From positions 1-64,000 of the forward strand of contig JAJZXW010000038.1 in the NCBI GenBank assembly GCA_021806225.1: a stretch of DNA of 64,000 bases, read 5' to 3'. A program made the position numbers and the translations under genes. This document shows positions 16,420 through 23,776 of this stretch, piece by piece; within the stretch, counting starts at the first letter, position 1; every line of letters begins with the position of its first letter. The notes beneath the pieces were generated by a model that saw only the letters and a list, made by a program, of their open reading frames with translations, searched no databases and was not told the origin of the DNA. The DNA is from Nitrospirota bacterium. Its GTDB lineage: Bacteria > Nitrospirota > Leptospirillia > Leptospirillales > Leptospirillaceae.

Positions 16420-16857
16420 CTAGCCCCGGGTCGAAACCATGGCGGGCTGAGGACGGGCGCTCCCGACTTCCCCGCTGGAGCCGTAGGTTCCCCCCCCTTC
16501 CGCCTCGAGCGATATCTCACGAAGGACCTGCTCGACCATCAGGGACGACTCCCGGGCCAGGACAAGGTTGACGGACACCAGCTCGGAAAGATGGGTCAGG
16601 AGACTTCGAAGGGTCGGCTCCTCTCCGGACGACCCTTCGAGCTCCTCCGGGGACAGACCTGACAAAAGTTCGCCCAGGCGACGGGATCTCCGATCCTTCT
16701 CCTCAAGAACGGCATCGAGTCCCTCCCAGTCGCCGGCGACAAGAAGATCCCGCTCCCGCTCGAGAACGGTCACGAGAAGAGCGATCTCGGAAAAGGTCTC
16801 CGATAATTCTCCCCCATTTTTCTTCTGTTCGGCCGAACCTGTGTCATCTCTGTCCAT
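16420..16857 (-). CDS. flgN: FlgN-like export chaperone for FlgK/FlgL
   Basis: 145 residues, helical. The core ALLVTVLERERDLLVAGDWEGLDAVLEEKDRRSRRLGELL fits the FlgN pattern (L..ll..E...L..gd.e.L..l...K). The position between flgM and flgK is the classical one. FlgN keeps the junction proteins export-ready in the cytoplasm. The C-terminal 30 residues are low-complexity Gly/Ser-rich. Confidence 0.82.
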   Translation of the reverse strand: MDRDDTGSAEQKKNGGELSETFSEIALLVTVLERERDLLVAGDWEGLDAVLEEKDRRSRRLGELLSGLSPEELEGSSGEEPTLRSLLTHLSELVSVNLVLARESSLMVEQVLREISLEAEGGGTYGSSGEVGSARPQPAMVSTRG

Positions 16858-16880
16858 GATTCCGATCCTTTCCGGTCTCT

Positions 16881-17225
16881 TCAGGAACCGGAGGGGGCGC
16901 CTCCGTGATCCTTGCCCCAGGCGATCATCTTTTTTGCCACATCCCTGGAGGGAACCGAATAGCTTCCGTTCCTGATCTGTTCGCGCAATTCGGCGATCCG
17001 CTCCTCACGCACCTCAGGCACCTTGGATATCTCCTCGCGCAATCGGGCCACCTGTCGGGCGGGCCCAGAGATCTCCAGCACGTCCGACTCAACGATCCGT
17101 GTCACAGGAACCGGAGTCTTCCTGCTTTCATTGTCGGGCTCGCCGACGGCCGCCTTCTTCGATAGCTTTTCTGGGCGGTCCGGTATCCGGGCCGATCCCG
17201 GCGGTGTCACCTTGGGGTCGCTCAT
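16881..17225 (-). CDS. flgM: anti-sigma-28 factor FlgM
   Basis: 114 residues from ATG 17225, preceded by GGAGG; a longer frame to 17279 would start inside the promoter. The C-terminal half has the FlgM pattern, with PVTRIVESDVLEISGPARQVARLREEISKVPEVREERIAELREQIRNGSYSVPSRDVAKKMI (helices that grip sigma-28). FlgM binds FliA in the cytoplasm and is exported once the hook is complete. Its own sigma-28 promoter (17270-17297) would form the usual feedback loop. Confidence 0.93.
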   Translation of the reverse strand: MSDPKVTPPGSARIPDRPEKLSKKAAVGEPDNESRKTPVPVTRIVESDVLEISGPARQVARLREEISKVPEVREERIAELREQIRNGSYSVPSRDVAKKMIAWGKDHGGAPSGS

Positions 17226-17269
17226 CAATGATCCTCCATGAATTCGGGAAACAGAGTCCCTCAAGTCAC

Positions 17270-17297
17270 CTATCGGCATTTCACACTTCAGACTTTA
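17270..17297 (-). promoter_or_regulatory. sigma-28 promoter of flgM
   Basis: The minus strand reads TAAAGTCT, 12 nt, GCCGATAG. Fourteen of 16 consensus positions match, but the spacer is one base longer than the preferred 11. The transcript would start near 17262 and include flgM, flgN, flgK, flgL and csrA-fliW. Confidence 0.8.
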
Positions 17298-17331
17298 GCA
17301 GGGTCAACTCCCCAAATCCATTTTTTCCCTT

Positions 17332-18192
17332 CTACGGAATCAGCTTGATCGCCGCCTGGGGAATCTGGTTCGCCTGGGCCAGAACGGCGGTTCCGGACTG
17401 CTGGAGAATTCGGTCCCGGACAAACCGTGAGGTTTCCTTGGCGAAATTCGCATCCTTGATCTGGGACTTTGTGGCAGCGATATTCACCAGGGCGGTGTTC
17501 AGGTTCCGAATGGTCCAGGTCATGCGCTGCTGGAAGGCTCCGAGGGTTCCCTGGATCCGGTTCAGTTCGTCGAGGGCCCCGTCGATGGCGGAGATGGCCG
17601 AAAGCGCCATGTTGCCGTTGATCACCGATGTCATCCCCAATGGCATGACCAACGTGCTTCCGTTGTACAGCCCGAGAACATCGCTGCTGATGGAGGGAAC
17701 GGCGATGACAAGCCGGTTCTCCCCTTCCGTTCCGACGTCGACCTGAAAGGTCAACCCGCTTTCGAGACTGCCGTCGAGCACCTTCCGCCCGTTGAAGTTG
17801 GCAACCTTCGCGATCCGGTTGATTTCGCTCATGAGGTTCTGGTACTCGTTCTGGAGGGTCGACAGGTCCGTGGGGCTATAGGTCCCGTTCGCCGCCTGAA
17901 TGGCGAGTGAGCGCATCTTGATCAGAATTTCGTTGTCCGTCAGGAGCGCTCCTCCGATCGTCTGGATCAGATTGGCTCCGTCGTTGGCGTTCCTGACGGC
18001 CTGCTGGACGGATTTCATGTAGGCGGTCATGACCTGCCCGATGGCGTACCCCGCCGGATCGTCCGCCGGAGCGTTGACCCGGTATCCGGACGACAGCCGG
18101 TTGATGGTCTGATTGATCCGGTTCTGGGTTTCATTCAGGTTGTATTGAGCGCCCAGGGAGGCCGCGTTGGTGTTGATGACCAATCCACTCAT
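17332..18192 (-). CDS. fliC: flagellin 2
   Basis: 286 residues from ATG 18192, preceded by AGGAGGAAAATC. N-terminal helix LVINTNAASLGAQYNLNETQNRINQTINRLSSGYRVNAPADDPAGYAI and C-terminal helix QRMTWTIRNLNTALVNIAATKSQIKDANFAKETSRFVRDRILQQSGTAVLAQANQIPQAA identify it. It is clearly related to flagellin 1 but differs through the middle. It begins 10 bp after flgJ in the rod operon, unlike flagellin 1, which has its own sigma-28 promoter; no sigma-28 site was found for it. It may be a minor filament subunit made early. Confidence 0.96.
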   Translation of the reverse strand: MSGLVINTNAASLGAQYNLNETQNRINQTINRLSSGYRVNAPADDPAGYAIGQVMTAYMKSVQQAVRNANDGANLIQTIGGALLTDNEILIKMRSLAIQAANGTYSPTDLSTLQNEYQNLMSEINRIAKVANFNGRKVLDGSLESGLTFQVDVGTEGENRLVIAVPSISSDVLGLYNGSTLVMPLGMTSVINGNMALSAISAIDGALDELNRIQGTLGAFQQRMTWTIRNLNTALVNIAATKSQIKDANFAKETSRFVRDRILQQSGTAVLAQANQIPQAAIKLIP

Positions 18193-18202
18193 GATTTTCC
18201 TC

Positions 18203-18571
18203 CTATACGGTGACGGACAAGACGGCCGGACGGGGCGGAGCCTCGGATGGCAGCTCCGGCAACCCCTCGCCTTTCCGGGTGTCTTCGACAATCTGCCGGG
18301 CGAGCCCGAAACCTCCCGCGCCCACCAGGTCTTTCGACAACTCCTTCTGATACAGTTGCTGTGCAAGGGAAAGCCCGGGGGAACCGCTTTCCTCTTGCGA
18401 TGCCGGGATGGTCTTCCACATCTCACGGACCATCCCTTCCACAACCATCGCCTCAAACTTTCGGGCCGCCTTCATGAGAGGATCGACCCTGACCTCTTCC
18501 CGGACCGGGCCTCCGTGCGGAGATCCCCATCCGCTCCCAATGCGGATCCCGGATACGTTTCCTCCCTGCAT
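18203..18571 (-). CDS. flgJ: rod-binding protein FlgJ, N-terminal domain only
   Basis: 122 residues. The central segment DPLMKAARKFEAMVVEGMVREMWKTIP...LAQQLYQKELSKDLVGAGGFGLARQIVED is the FlgJ rod-capping domain. The muramidase domain present in enteric FlgJ is absent, as in many other phyla, so cell-wall opening must depend on another enzyme. Start ATG 18571 has AGGAGG 5 nt upstream. It lies between flgI and flagellin 2. Confidence 0.88.
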   Translation of the reverse strand: MQGGNVSGIRIGSGWGSPHGGPVREEVRVDPLMKAARKFEAMVVEGMVREMWKTIPASQEESGSPGLSLAQQLYQKELSKDLVGAGGFGLARQIVEDTRKGEGLPELPSEAPPRPAVLSVTV

Positions 18572-18580
18572 CGACTCCTC

Positions 18581-19669
18581 CTACCCCACAATCCTGATCT
18601 CGGCCTCGAGGGCTCCCGAGGCCTTGAGCGCCTCCAGAATCGCGATCATGTCCTCCGTCCGGGTTCCCAGAGAGGATAACGCCGCCACCAGCGAGCGAAG
18701 CGTCACCGTTCCCGGAACGTAGGTCAGAGGAATGCTCCGGTCTTTCTTGGGGAGGACCACCCGCTTTCCCGTCACGACCACCGAAAGATCCCGGTGGCTG
18801 ACCGCGCATTCCGAAACCTCCACACCCCTTCCGATCACGATCGTCCCGCTTTGCTGGTTGATGACCACGAGCGGGGCCTGATCCGGAGTGACCGGGAGAT
18901 TCAGGATGCGTGCCATGTATCCCACGACCTCCCCGCGCGACTCCTCGGGAATCGTGACCTGGACGCTCCGTCCGTCCTGCGCCACTGCCGGCCTGCCACC
19001 CATCGCGGCATTGATGGCCCGGGCGATCCTTGCGGCGGTCGTGAAGTTTTCCTTGTCCAGGCTGACCCACAGATGATGTCGACCATTGAAGGGGACAGGA
19101 ACGCCCCGAACCACCAGCCCTCCCTGGAGCACCATCCCGCTTGTCCTTTTCCCTTCGGGAGGATCCGAACTCCGGACCCTCTCCCCGATGCGGCCCGGGG
19201 TATCTGCGTTGACCGGACCCTGGGCTGTGGCATAGATTTGCCCGTTGGGCGCCTTGAGGGTCGACAGGAGCAGGGTCCCCCCCTCAAGGGAGGTCGCATC
19301 TCCCACCGAAGCCACCCGAACGGAAAATCGGGCTCCTTTTCTCAGAAATGGGGAGAGGCGGGCGGTCAGCATGACCGCGGCCACATTGCGACCCTTGATG
19401 GCCGATGCCAGATCCCGGGCATTCACCCCCAGTCTGGCGAGGGCCGACACGAGCGACTGCCGGGTGAAAGGAGTCCGGCTCGTGTCTCCTGTCCCGGGAA
19501 GTCCGACCACCAGCCCGTACCCGACCAGCGGGTTGTCGGTCATCCCCTGGACACGCGCCAGATCACCGATTCTCTCGGCGGAGGCCTCCCGGCTGCTCCC
19601 CATGGCCCCAAGAAGAGACAGGATCAAGAGCAGGGTCGCTCCCGTCCCGCCATGCAGCCACCTGTTCAT
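18581..19669 (-). CDS. flgI: flagellar P-ring protein FlgI
   Basis: 362 residues with an N-terminal signal peptide (LLLILSLLGAMGSSREASA). ERIGDLARVQGMTDNPLVGYGLVVGLPGTGDT...FTRQSLVSALARLGV is the FlgI signature, and the C-terminus TYVPGTVTLRSLVAALSSLGTRTEDMIAILEALKASGALEAEIRIVG is canonical. It forms the periplasmic P-ring around the rod, which implies a diderm cell. Overlaps the flgH stop by 4 nt. Confidence 0.97.
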   Translation of the reverse strand: MNRWLHGGTGATLLLILSLLGAMGSSREASAERIGDLARVQGMTDNPLVGYGLVVGLPGTGDTSRTPFTRQSLVSALARLGVNARDLASAIKGRNVAAVMLTARLSPFLRKGARFSVRVASVGDATSLEGGTLLLSTLKAPNGQIYATAQGPVNADTPGRIGERVRSSDPPEGKRTSGMVLQGGLVVRGVPVPFNGRHHLWVSLDKENFTTAARIARAINAAMGGRPAVAQDGRSVQVTIPEESRGEVVGYMARILNLPVTPDQAPLVVINQQSGTIVIGRGVEVSECAVSHRDLSVVVTGKRVVLPKKDRSIPLTYVPGTVTLRSLVAALSSLGTRTEDMIAILEALKASGALEAEIRIVG

Positions 19670-20250
19670 GGCGTCCTCCCCGTTCCTTTTTTCCTTTGGC
19701 CTCCCGCTCGAACGGCGGTTTTTCCGGGAAGGGCGGAAGGGGTGAAATTTGGACGCTTCTTTCCGTCCGAAGGGCCTTCCGAGCGGAACCGGAGCATGGA
19801 GATCCGGGAGACCGGAACCTCGTTTCCCGTTTCGATCAATCCATGGTCCACACGGCCCACCAGAACCACCCGGCGGATCCCCGAACTGTCCCTGACCGTC
19901 CGCTGCGCCGAAACAAGAAGGCTCCCGGACGGCTCAACCCGAATCACCTGCCCCGACAGACGGGTCACCCGACCCTGGGGGATCCCGGGATACCCGTTCT
20001 TGAGGCCGAACCGGATAATCACCGGATCGCCGGGCGAGAGGGCAATTTTGTCGGAGGCCAGGTCCCCCAGTTCCCCGGGAGCGAAGAGCGAACCGTCAAA
20101 GGCTCGCTCCCTCTGGACGGGCGGCAAAGGATGGGGGGCCCCGTCCGAATAGGTCACCGGCGGGGGTGAAGCCGTTTTCACGCATCCCGCCAGATCCAGT
20201 ATCCCCAGAATTCCGGCAGCAAGAAGTCTCAAGGAGATTCGCGTATTCAC
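19666..20250 (-). CDS. flgH: flagellar L-ring lipoprotein FlgH, short and divergent
   Basis: 194 residues from GTG 20250, which overlaps the flgA stop. A lipobox (LDLAGC, Cys23) indicates an outer-membrane lipoprotein. The region VTRLSGQVIRVEPSGSLLVSAQRTVRDSSGIRRVVLVGRVDHGLIETGNEVPVSRI aligns in pattern with the FlgH core (G.vi.v.pnGnL.v.g.r.v......+.l.G.v.p.di...N.v.s..i). The C-terminal end is basic and unusual. Identification also rests on the position between flgA and flgI. Confidence 0.8.
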   Translation of the reverse strand: MNTRISLRLLAAGILGILDLAGCVKTASPPPVTYSDGAPHPLPPVQRERAFDGSLFAPGELGDLASDKIALSPGDPVIIRFGLKNGYPGIPQGRVTRLSGQVIRVEPSGSLLVSAQRTVRDSSGIRRVVLVGRVDHGLIETGNEVPVSRISMLRFRSEGPSDGKKRPNFTPSALPGKTAVRAGGQRKKGTGRTP

Positions 20251-20894
20251 TAGGAGTCCCCCGAAAGACCGATCATCACCCGGTCACGGCCTGTGATCAG
20301 TCCGGTCAGACTGCGTCCGGACACGGGATTGACCACGGGGATCCGATCACCCGCGAATCCTCCGCCCTGTGCGATCCCCGAAAACCGTATCAGGAACCCC
20401 CTGCCCGTCACCGTCACGCGAACCATGTCTCCCGAATGGACAAGGGCCCCCTCCTCATGGCCGCCGGAGCGCTCAGCCTCTTGGCTCCGGGGCAGCACAA
20501 CAGGGCCAGAAGGCGATTCCCCGGAAACCTTCACATGAAGATAGAAGGATTCACGGGCCACCCCGTTTTCAAGGACGTCGAGAAGAAAAAGATATCTTCC
20601 TCCCGCCTGCAGACCCTCGTTGGTGAGCTCCGTGGAGAGCCGGTTTCCGGGGGGGCCCTGAAAATGACGGGGCAGGTTCCCGACCTCGATCCGGGAGTCC
20701 GCGCGAAGATGCAAATCTTGCCGGATCCGGTCCGCGAGAGCCGCGCGATCGATCGACCACCCCTTCGCTCCCCTGCCGAGGACCGGAATATCCGGGGCGA
20801 CATCCGCGGCCCACCCAAACCACGGACTTCCCGCAACAAGCAGGGCTCCCACGATCCCAGCCCCAAGGCGCTTGATCAAACCGTTGACCGCCAT
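20250..20894 (-). CDS. flgA: P-ring assembly chaperone FlgA
   Basis: 214 residues with an N-terminal signal peptide ending near Ala29-Ala30. The C-terminal domain, about 150-210, carries the SAF pattern: VHSGDMVRVTVTGRGFLIRFSGIAQGGGFAGDRIPVVNPVSGRSLTGLITGRDRVMI. FlgA acts in the periplasm to help FlgI assemble. Coupled to flgH by a 1-nt overlap and starts 8 bp after flgG. Confidence 0.9.
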   Translation of the reverse strand: MAVNGLIKRLGAGIVGALLVAGSPWFGWAADVAPDIPVLGRGAKGWSIDRAALADRIRQDLHLRADSRIEVGNLPRHFQGPPGNRLSTELTNEGLQAGGRYLFLLDVLENGVARESFYLHVKVSGESPSGPVVLPRSQEAERSGGHEEGALVHSGDMVRVTVTGRGFLIRFSGIAQGGGFAGDRIPVVNPVSGRSLTGLITGRDRVMIGLSGDS

Positions 20895-20902
20895 CGTGTC
20901 TC

Positions 20903-21688
20903 CTATAGCGTCGCGGTATATCCGAGCATCCGGTTGACGGTCCGGATGCTCGACGAATCCATCTGATAGGCGCGCTGTCCGATCACCATGTTGACAAGCT
21001 CCTCCGCCACGTTCACGTTCGAGGCCTCGAGGAAACCCGACTGGAGATGGCCCGCCCCATTGACCCCCGGGCTCGACAGGGACGGCTTGCCGGAGGCGGG
21101 AGTTTCCATGAAGAGATTGTTTCCCCGGGCCTCAAGACCCGCCGGATTGATGAACTGCGCCAGAACGAGCTGTCCGAGCCGGACAGGGGCGGTTTGACCG
21201 GAGATCGTGGCCGTGACTTCACCGTCGGGGGAGATGTGGATCGACTTCGCGTTTTTCGGAACGACGATCTGGGGATCGGTCACCAGACCGCCCGGAGTCA
21301 CCATCCGCCCCTTGCCGTCGATGTTGAAGGTTCCGTCCCGAGTATAGGCCTGCCGACCATCCGGCAACTTCACGACAAGAAGGCCATTTCCCTGGATCGC
21401 CACATCGAGTGGATTGTTCGTCGTCCGGAGGGATCCCTGGAGAAAGACCTTCTGGACCGAAGCCAGACGGCTTCCCATTCCCACCTGTAGACCGGTTGGG
21501 ACTTGATTCCCCTCGAGAGAAGAAGCCTCCCCCGCCGGGATCTGCGTCTGGTACATCAGATCCTGGAAGTTCGCACGCTGGCGCTTGTATCCCGTGGTGT
21601 TCACGTTGGCCAGGTTGTTGGTGATGACGTCGAGATTGGACTGCTGCGACTCCATTCCGGCGGCCGCGTTCCAGAGGGCTCGAAACAT
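20903..21688 (-). CDS. flgG: distal rod protein FlgG
   Basis: 261 residues, the family's usual length. MFRALWNAAAGMESQQSNLDVITNNLANVNTTGYKRQRANFQDL is the FlgG opening, and SNVNVAEELVNMVIGQRAYQMDSSSIRTVNRMLG the C-terminal rod helix. GGGGAGG precedes the start. FlgG is exported and polymerises into the distal rod. Confidence 0.97.
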   Translation of the reverse strand: MFRALWNAAAGMESQQSNLDVITNNLANVNTTGYKRQRANFQDLMYQTQIPAGEASSLEGNQVPTGLQVGMGSRLASVQKVFLQGSLRTTNNPLDVAIQGNGLLVVKLPDGRQAYTRDGTFNIDGKGRMVTPGGLVTDPQIVVPKNAKSIHISPDGEVTATISGQTAPVRLGQLVLAQFINPAGLEARGNNLFMETPASGKPSLSSPGVNGAGHLQSGFLEASNVNVAEELVNMVIGQRAYQMDSSSIRTVNRMLGYTATL

Positions 21689-21709
21689 GGATCCTCCCCG
21701 TTTGATCGC

Positions 21710-22510
21710 TCAGGCGATCACTGTCATGTCGTTGACGGTGCGATTGGTCAGGTCGTTCAGGGTGTGAAGCGCCTGGATGTCGGTCTGATAGGTACGCATC
21801 CCCTGGATCATCCGGACCATTTCGGAGGTCCCCTTCACATTCGACCCCTCCACTCCCCCGGCCATTACCCGGGCCTCACCCTGGCGAAAGCCTGACGGAG
21901 AGTGAAAGAGTCCTTCTCCCACCTTGATCAGACCGTCGTTTCCTCCGACGGGCTCGACGATTCCGAGCCTTCCCGCGAGCTTCTCTCCGGCAAAGATCTT
22001 TCCGGCGCTGTCGATGCGTATTTTTTCACGGCCCTCGACCGGCAACCTGATGATTTTGCCCTGGTCGTCAAGTACGGGATGGCCTTCGTGGGTCATGATC
22101 CGACCCTCCTGATCGAGGGTCAGATGCCCGTCCCGGGTCAGGAAGGTGCCCCCGGCGGTCTGGACCGCGAGAAAGCCCTTTCCCGACAATGCGACATCGA
22201 GAGGATTCCCCGTTTTCTGGAACTCTCCCTCCTCGTAGCGGACATAAATGCGGTCGACTCCCGCATGGGGAACATCCGAACCCGCCATTCCCCACGGCGT
22301 GGGAAAGGTGCCGAAGGGCGTCATCCGGAATCCCGGCCGGTCGGGAGGCGCTTTATGGAGATACTCCCTGTGGGGAAGATAGGTCCGGAAGGTGACCCGG
22401 TCCTTCCGGAATCCCGGAGTGTTCACATTGGCCAGATTGTTCGACAGGACATCAATCATCTGTTCCTGTCCCTGGGCTCCCGACACCAGAGCGAATTCGG
22501 CGCGTCTCAT
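21710..22510 (-). CDS. flgF: rod protein FlgF
   Basis: 266 residues from ATG 22510, with AGGAGG 7 nt upstream; the longer frame to 22537 is not needed. It has the rod-family opening (FALVSGAQGQEQMIDVLSNNLANVNTPGFRKDRVTF) and C-terminal helix (MVRMIQGMRTYQTDIQALHTLNDLTNRTVNDM). Compared with FlgG it lacks the usual central length and pairs with it in the standard flgF-flgG order. First gene of the rod operon driven by the sigma-54 site at 22537-22552. Confidence 0.92.
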   Translation of the reverse strand: MRRAEFALVSGAQGQEQMIDVLSNNLANVNTPGFRKDRVTFRTYLPHREYLHKAPPDRPGFRMTPFGTFPTPWGMAGSDVPHAGVDRIYVRYEEGEFQKTGNPLDVALSGKGFLAVQTAGGTFLTRDGHLTLDQEGRIMTHEGHPVLDDQGKIIRLPVEGREKIRIDSAGKIFAGEKLAGRLGIVEPVGGNDGLIKVGEGLFHSPSGFRQGEARVMAGGVEGSNVKGTSEMVRMIQGMRTYQTDIQALHTLNDLTNRTVNDMTVIA

Positions 22511-22536
22511 CGCAAATCCTCCTTGCCACAGAATCA

Positions 22537-22552
22537 AGCAAGGCTCATGCCA
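22537..22552 (-). promoter_or_regulatory. sigma-54 promoter of the flgF operon
   Basis: The minus strand reads TGGCATGAGCCTTGCT. It matches the sigma-54 consensus (TGGCAC/T-G-N4-TTGCA/T) at every conserved position. Expected start is near 22525, giving a leader of about 15 nt that contains little more than the ribosome-binding site of flgF. Confidence 0.9.
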
Positions 22553-22756
22553 AATACAGAATATCTTTATTGGACGACGTTATAATTAGACAGTAATCCA
22601 ATTTCCGGCAATTCTTTCCCTCACCGGCAGGAAAAAAATTCCCGAATTACGACCTCCCGTAGAAATCAGGATTTTCTTGAAATTGAAAGAGGATGCTGGA
22701 GAAATGCGACAATTGGGCGCCATAAAAATGACAGATGGAAAGGGGACGGGGAAACC
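22553..22756 (-). other. intergenic region upstream of the flgF promoter
   Basis: About 200 bp, AT-richer than the surroundings. No gene is apparent. It separates the fhlB-side genes from the rod operon and would hold any enhancer sites for the sigma-54 activators, though I could not define a repeated binding motif. An AATTCGGGAATT element followed by a T-run near 22626-22637 may help end the upstream transcript. Confidence 0.35.
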
Positions 22757-23419
22757 TCAGACGAAGCCGAGGCGACGGGCCGCTTCGGCAGGGTCGATGC
22801 CATCGGCCCAGAGGCGCTCGAACAGACGTTCGTAGGTCCATGCGGAGATTTCGGAGCTGGAGAGAGCGAAGATCCGGTCAAGCGCTTCAGAGCCGAGATC
22901 CGGATCCGCCAGCCGGGACAGGTCGTCCGCAGAAAGCGCGACGGCCCGCCTCGGTTCTTTCACCTCAAGCGGCCCAGATCGCCTCTCGAGAAGGGCGGAG
23001 AGGCTCTCCTTTCCTGACTCGGGGGCATCGGAGAGATCCACCAGAACGCGTGAGGAGTTCCGGGCGAGAAGCAGCCAGAAGGCCTGACAGAGGGGGGAGG
23101 AGGCGCCGGTGCGTCCCCAGACATGGAGAAGGGGTTCGGGAAACAGAAGCGGAAGAATCCCCGCAAGAAGCGGCATCGTTTCCTTCCCGACACTCCACCG
23201 GTGGAGACCGGGAAACAGCTCTCGGGTGTAGCGGTCGAGGCCCACGGACTCAAGAACCCTTCCGGCACGCTCAACGCTCAGACGGGACGGAAGGCCCAGG
23301 ACCCATTCCCTCAGGTTGGAGGGGGAGGAGATTCCCGAGGCAAGGGCAAGATCCCGGTAGGAAAGGCTCCGGAGCCTTCGGAGAGCGTCCACCAGGGACG
23401 GGATCGGATCGGTATCCAT
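22757..23419 (-). CDS. unknown protein with HTH-like N-terminus
   Basis: 220 residues, family not recognised. The N-terminal part, YRDLALASGISSPSNLREWVLG..SRLSVERAGRVLESVGLDRYTRELF, resembles the helix-turn-helix segment at the start of TIGR02147-like proteins. The rest has no DNA-binding or enzyme signature I know. No Shine-Dalgarno sequence precedes ATG 23419. A weak -35/-10 pair (TTGTCC, 16 nt, TAGACT) sits so close that the mRNA could be leaderless. It lies between fhlB and the flgF promoter; a regulator of the flagellar genes is possible but unproven. Confidence 0.6.
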   Translation of the reverse strand: MDTDPIPSLVDALRRLRSLSYRDLALASGISSPSNLREWVLGLPSRLSVERAGRVLESVGLDRYTRELFPGLHRWSVGKETMPLLAGILPLLFPEPLLHVWGRTGASSPLCQAFWLLLARNSSRVLVDLSDAPESGKESLSALLERRSGPLEVKEPRRAVALSADDLSRLADPDLGSEALDRIFALSSSEISAWTYERLFERLWADGIDPAEAARRLGFV

Positions 23420-23461
23420 GGAGTTAGTCTATCAGAGCGGAAGGGTGGGACAAACGGCCGG

Positions 23462-23776
23462 TCACACTCTCTCTCCGGGAAGCTTCTCCACAAAGAGGGC
23501 CGCAAGGATGACGGCAACGGCTTCATACAGCTCTTTGGGAATCGGATGGCCCGGAGGAACCCGCAGAAGCTTTTCCGAAAGCCCCGCCTCCCGGACCACC
23601 GGTATCCTGAGAGACCGGGCAAGGACCACGATCGCCCGGGCGATCTCTCCCTGTCCGCTGACCAGAACAAGAGGGGCTTCATCGATTCCGGGAAGATAGC
23701 GAAGGGCAATCGAAAGCTCCACCTTCTCCCCGCCCCCCTCCTTCCCGTCATCCCCTCCTGAATCCGGACCGGCCAT
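23462..23776 (-). CDS. fhlB: FhlB: stand-alone FlhB C-terminal-like protein
   Basis: 104 residues resembling the cytoplasmic domain of FlhB/EscU: VELSIALRYLPGIDEAPLVLVSGQGEIARAIVVLARSLRIPVVREAGLSEKLLRVPPGHPIPKELYEAVAVILAALF. It has no membrane region and no NPTH autocleavage site. Such proteins accompany the full FlhB (here at 37275-38363) in many bacteria and can partly replace its cleaved domain. The start overlaps the upstream gene by 29 nt, so the two are coupled. Confidence 0.9.
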   Translation of the reverse strand: MAGPDSGGDDGKEGGGEKVELSIALRYLPGIDEAPLVLVSGQGEIARAIVVLARSLRIPVVREAGLSEKLLRVPPGHPIPKELYEAVAVILAALFVEKLPGERV

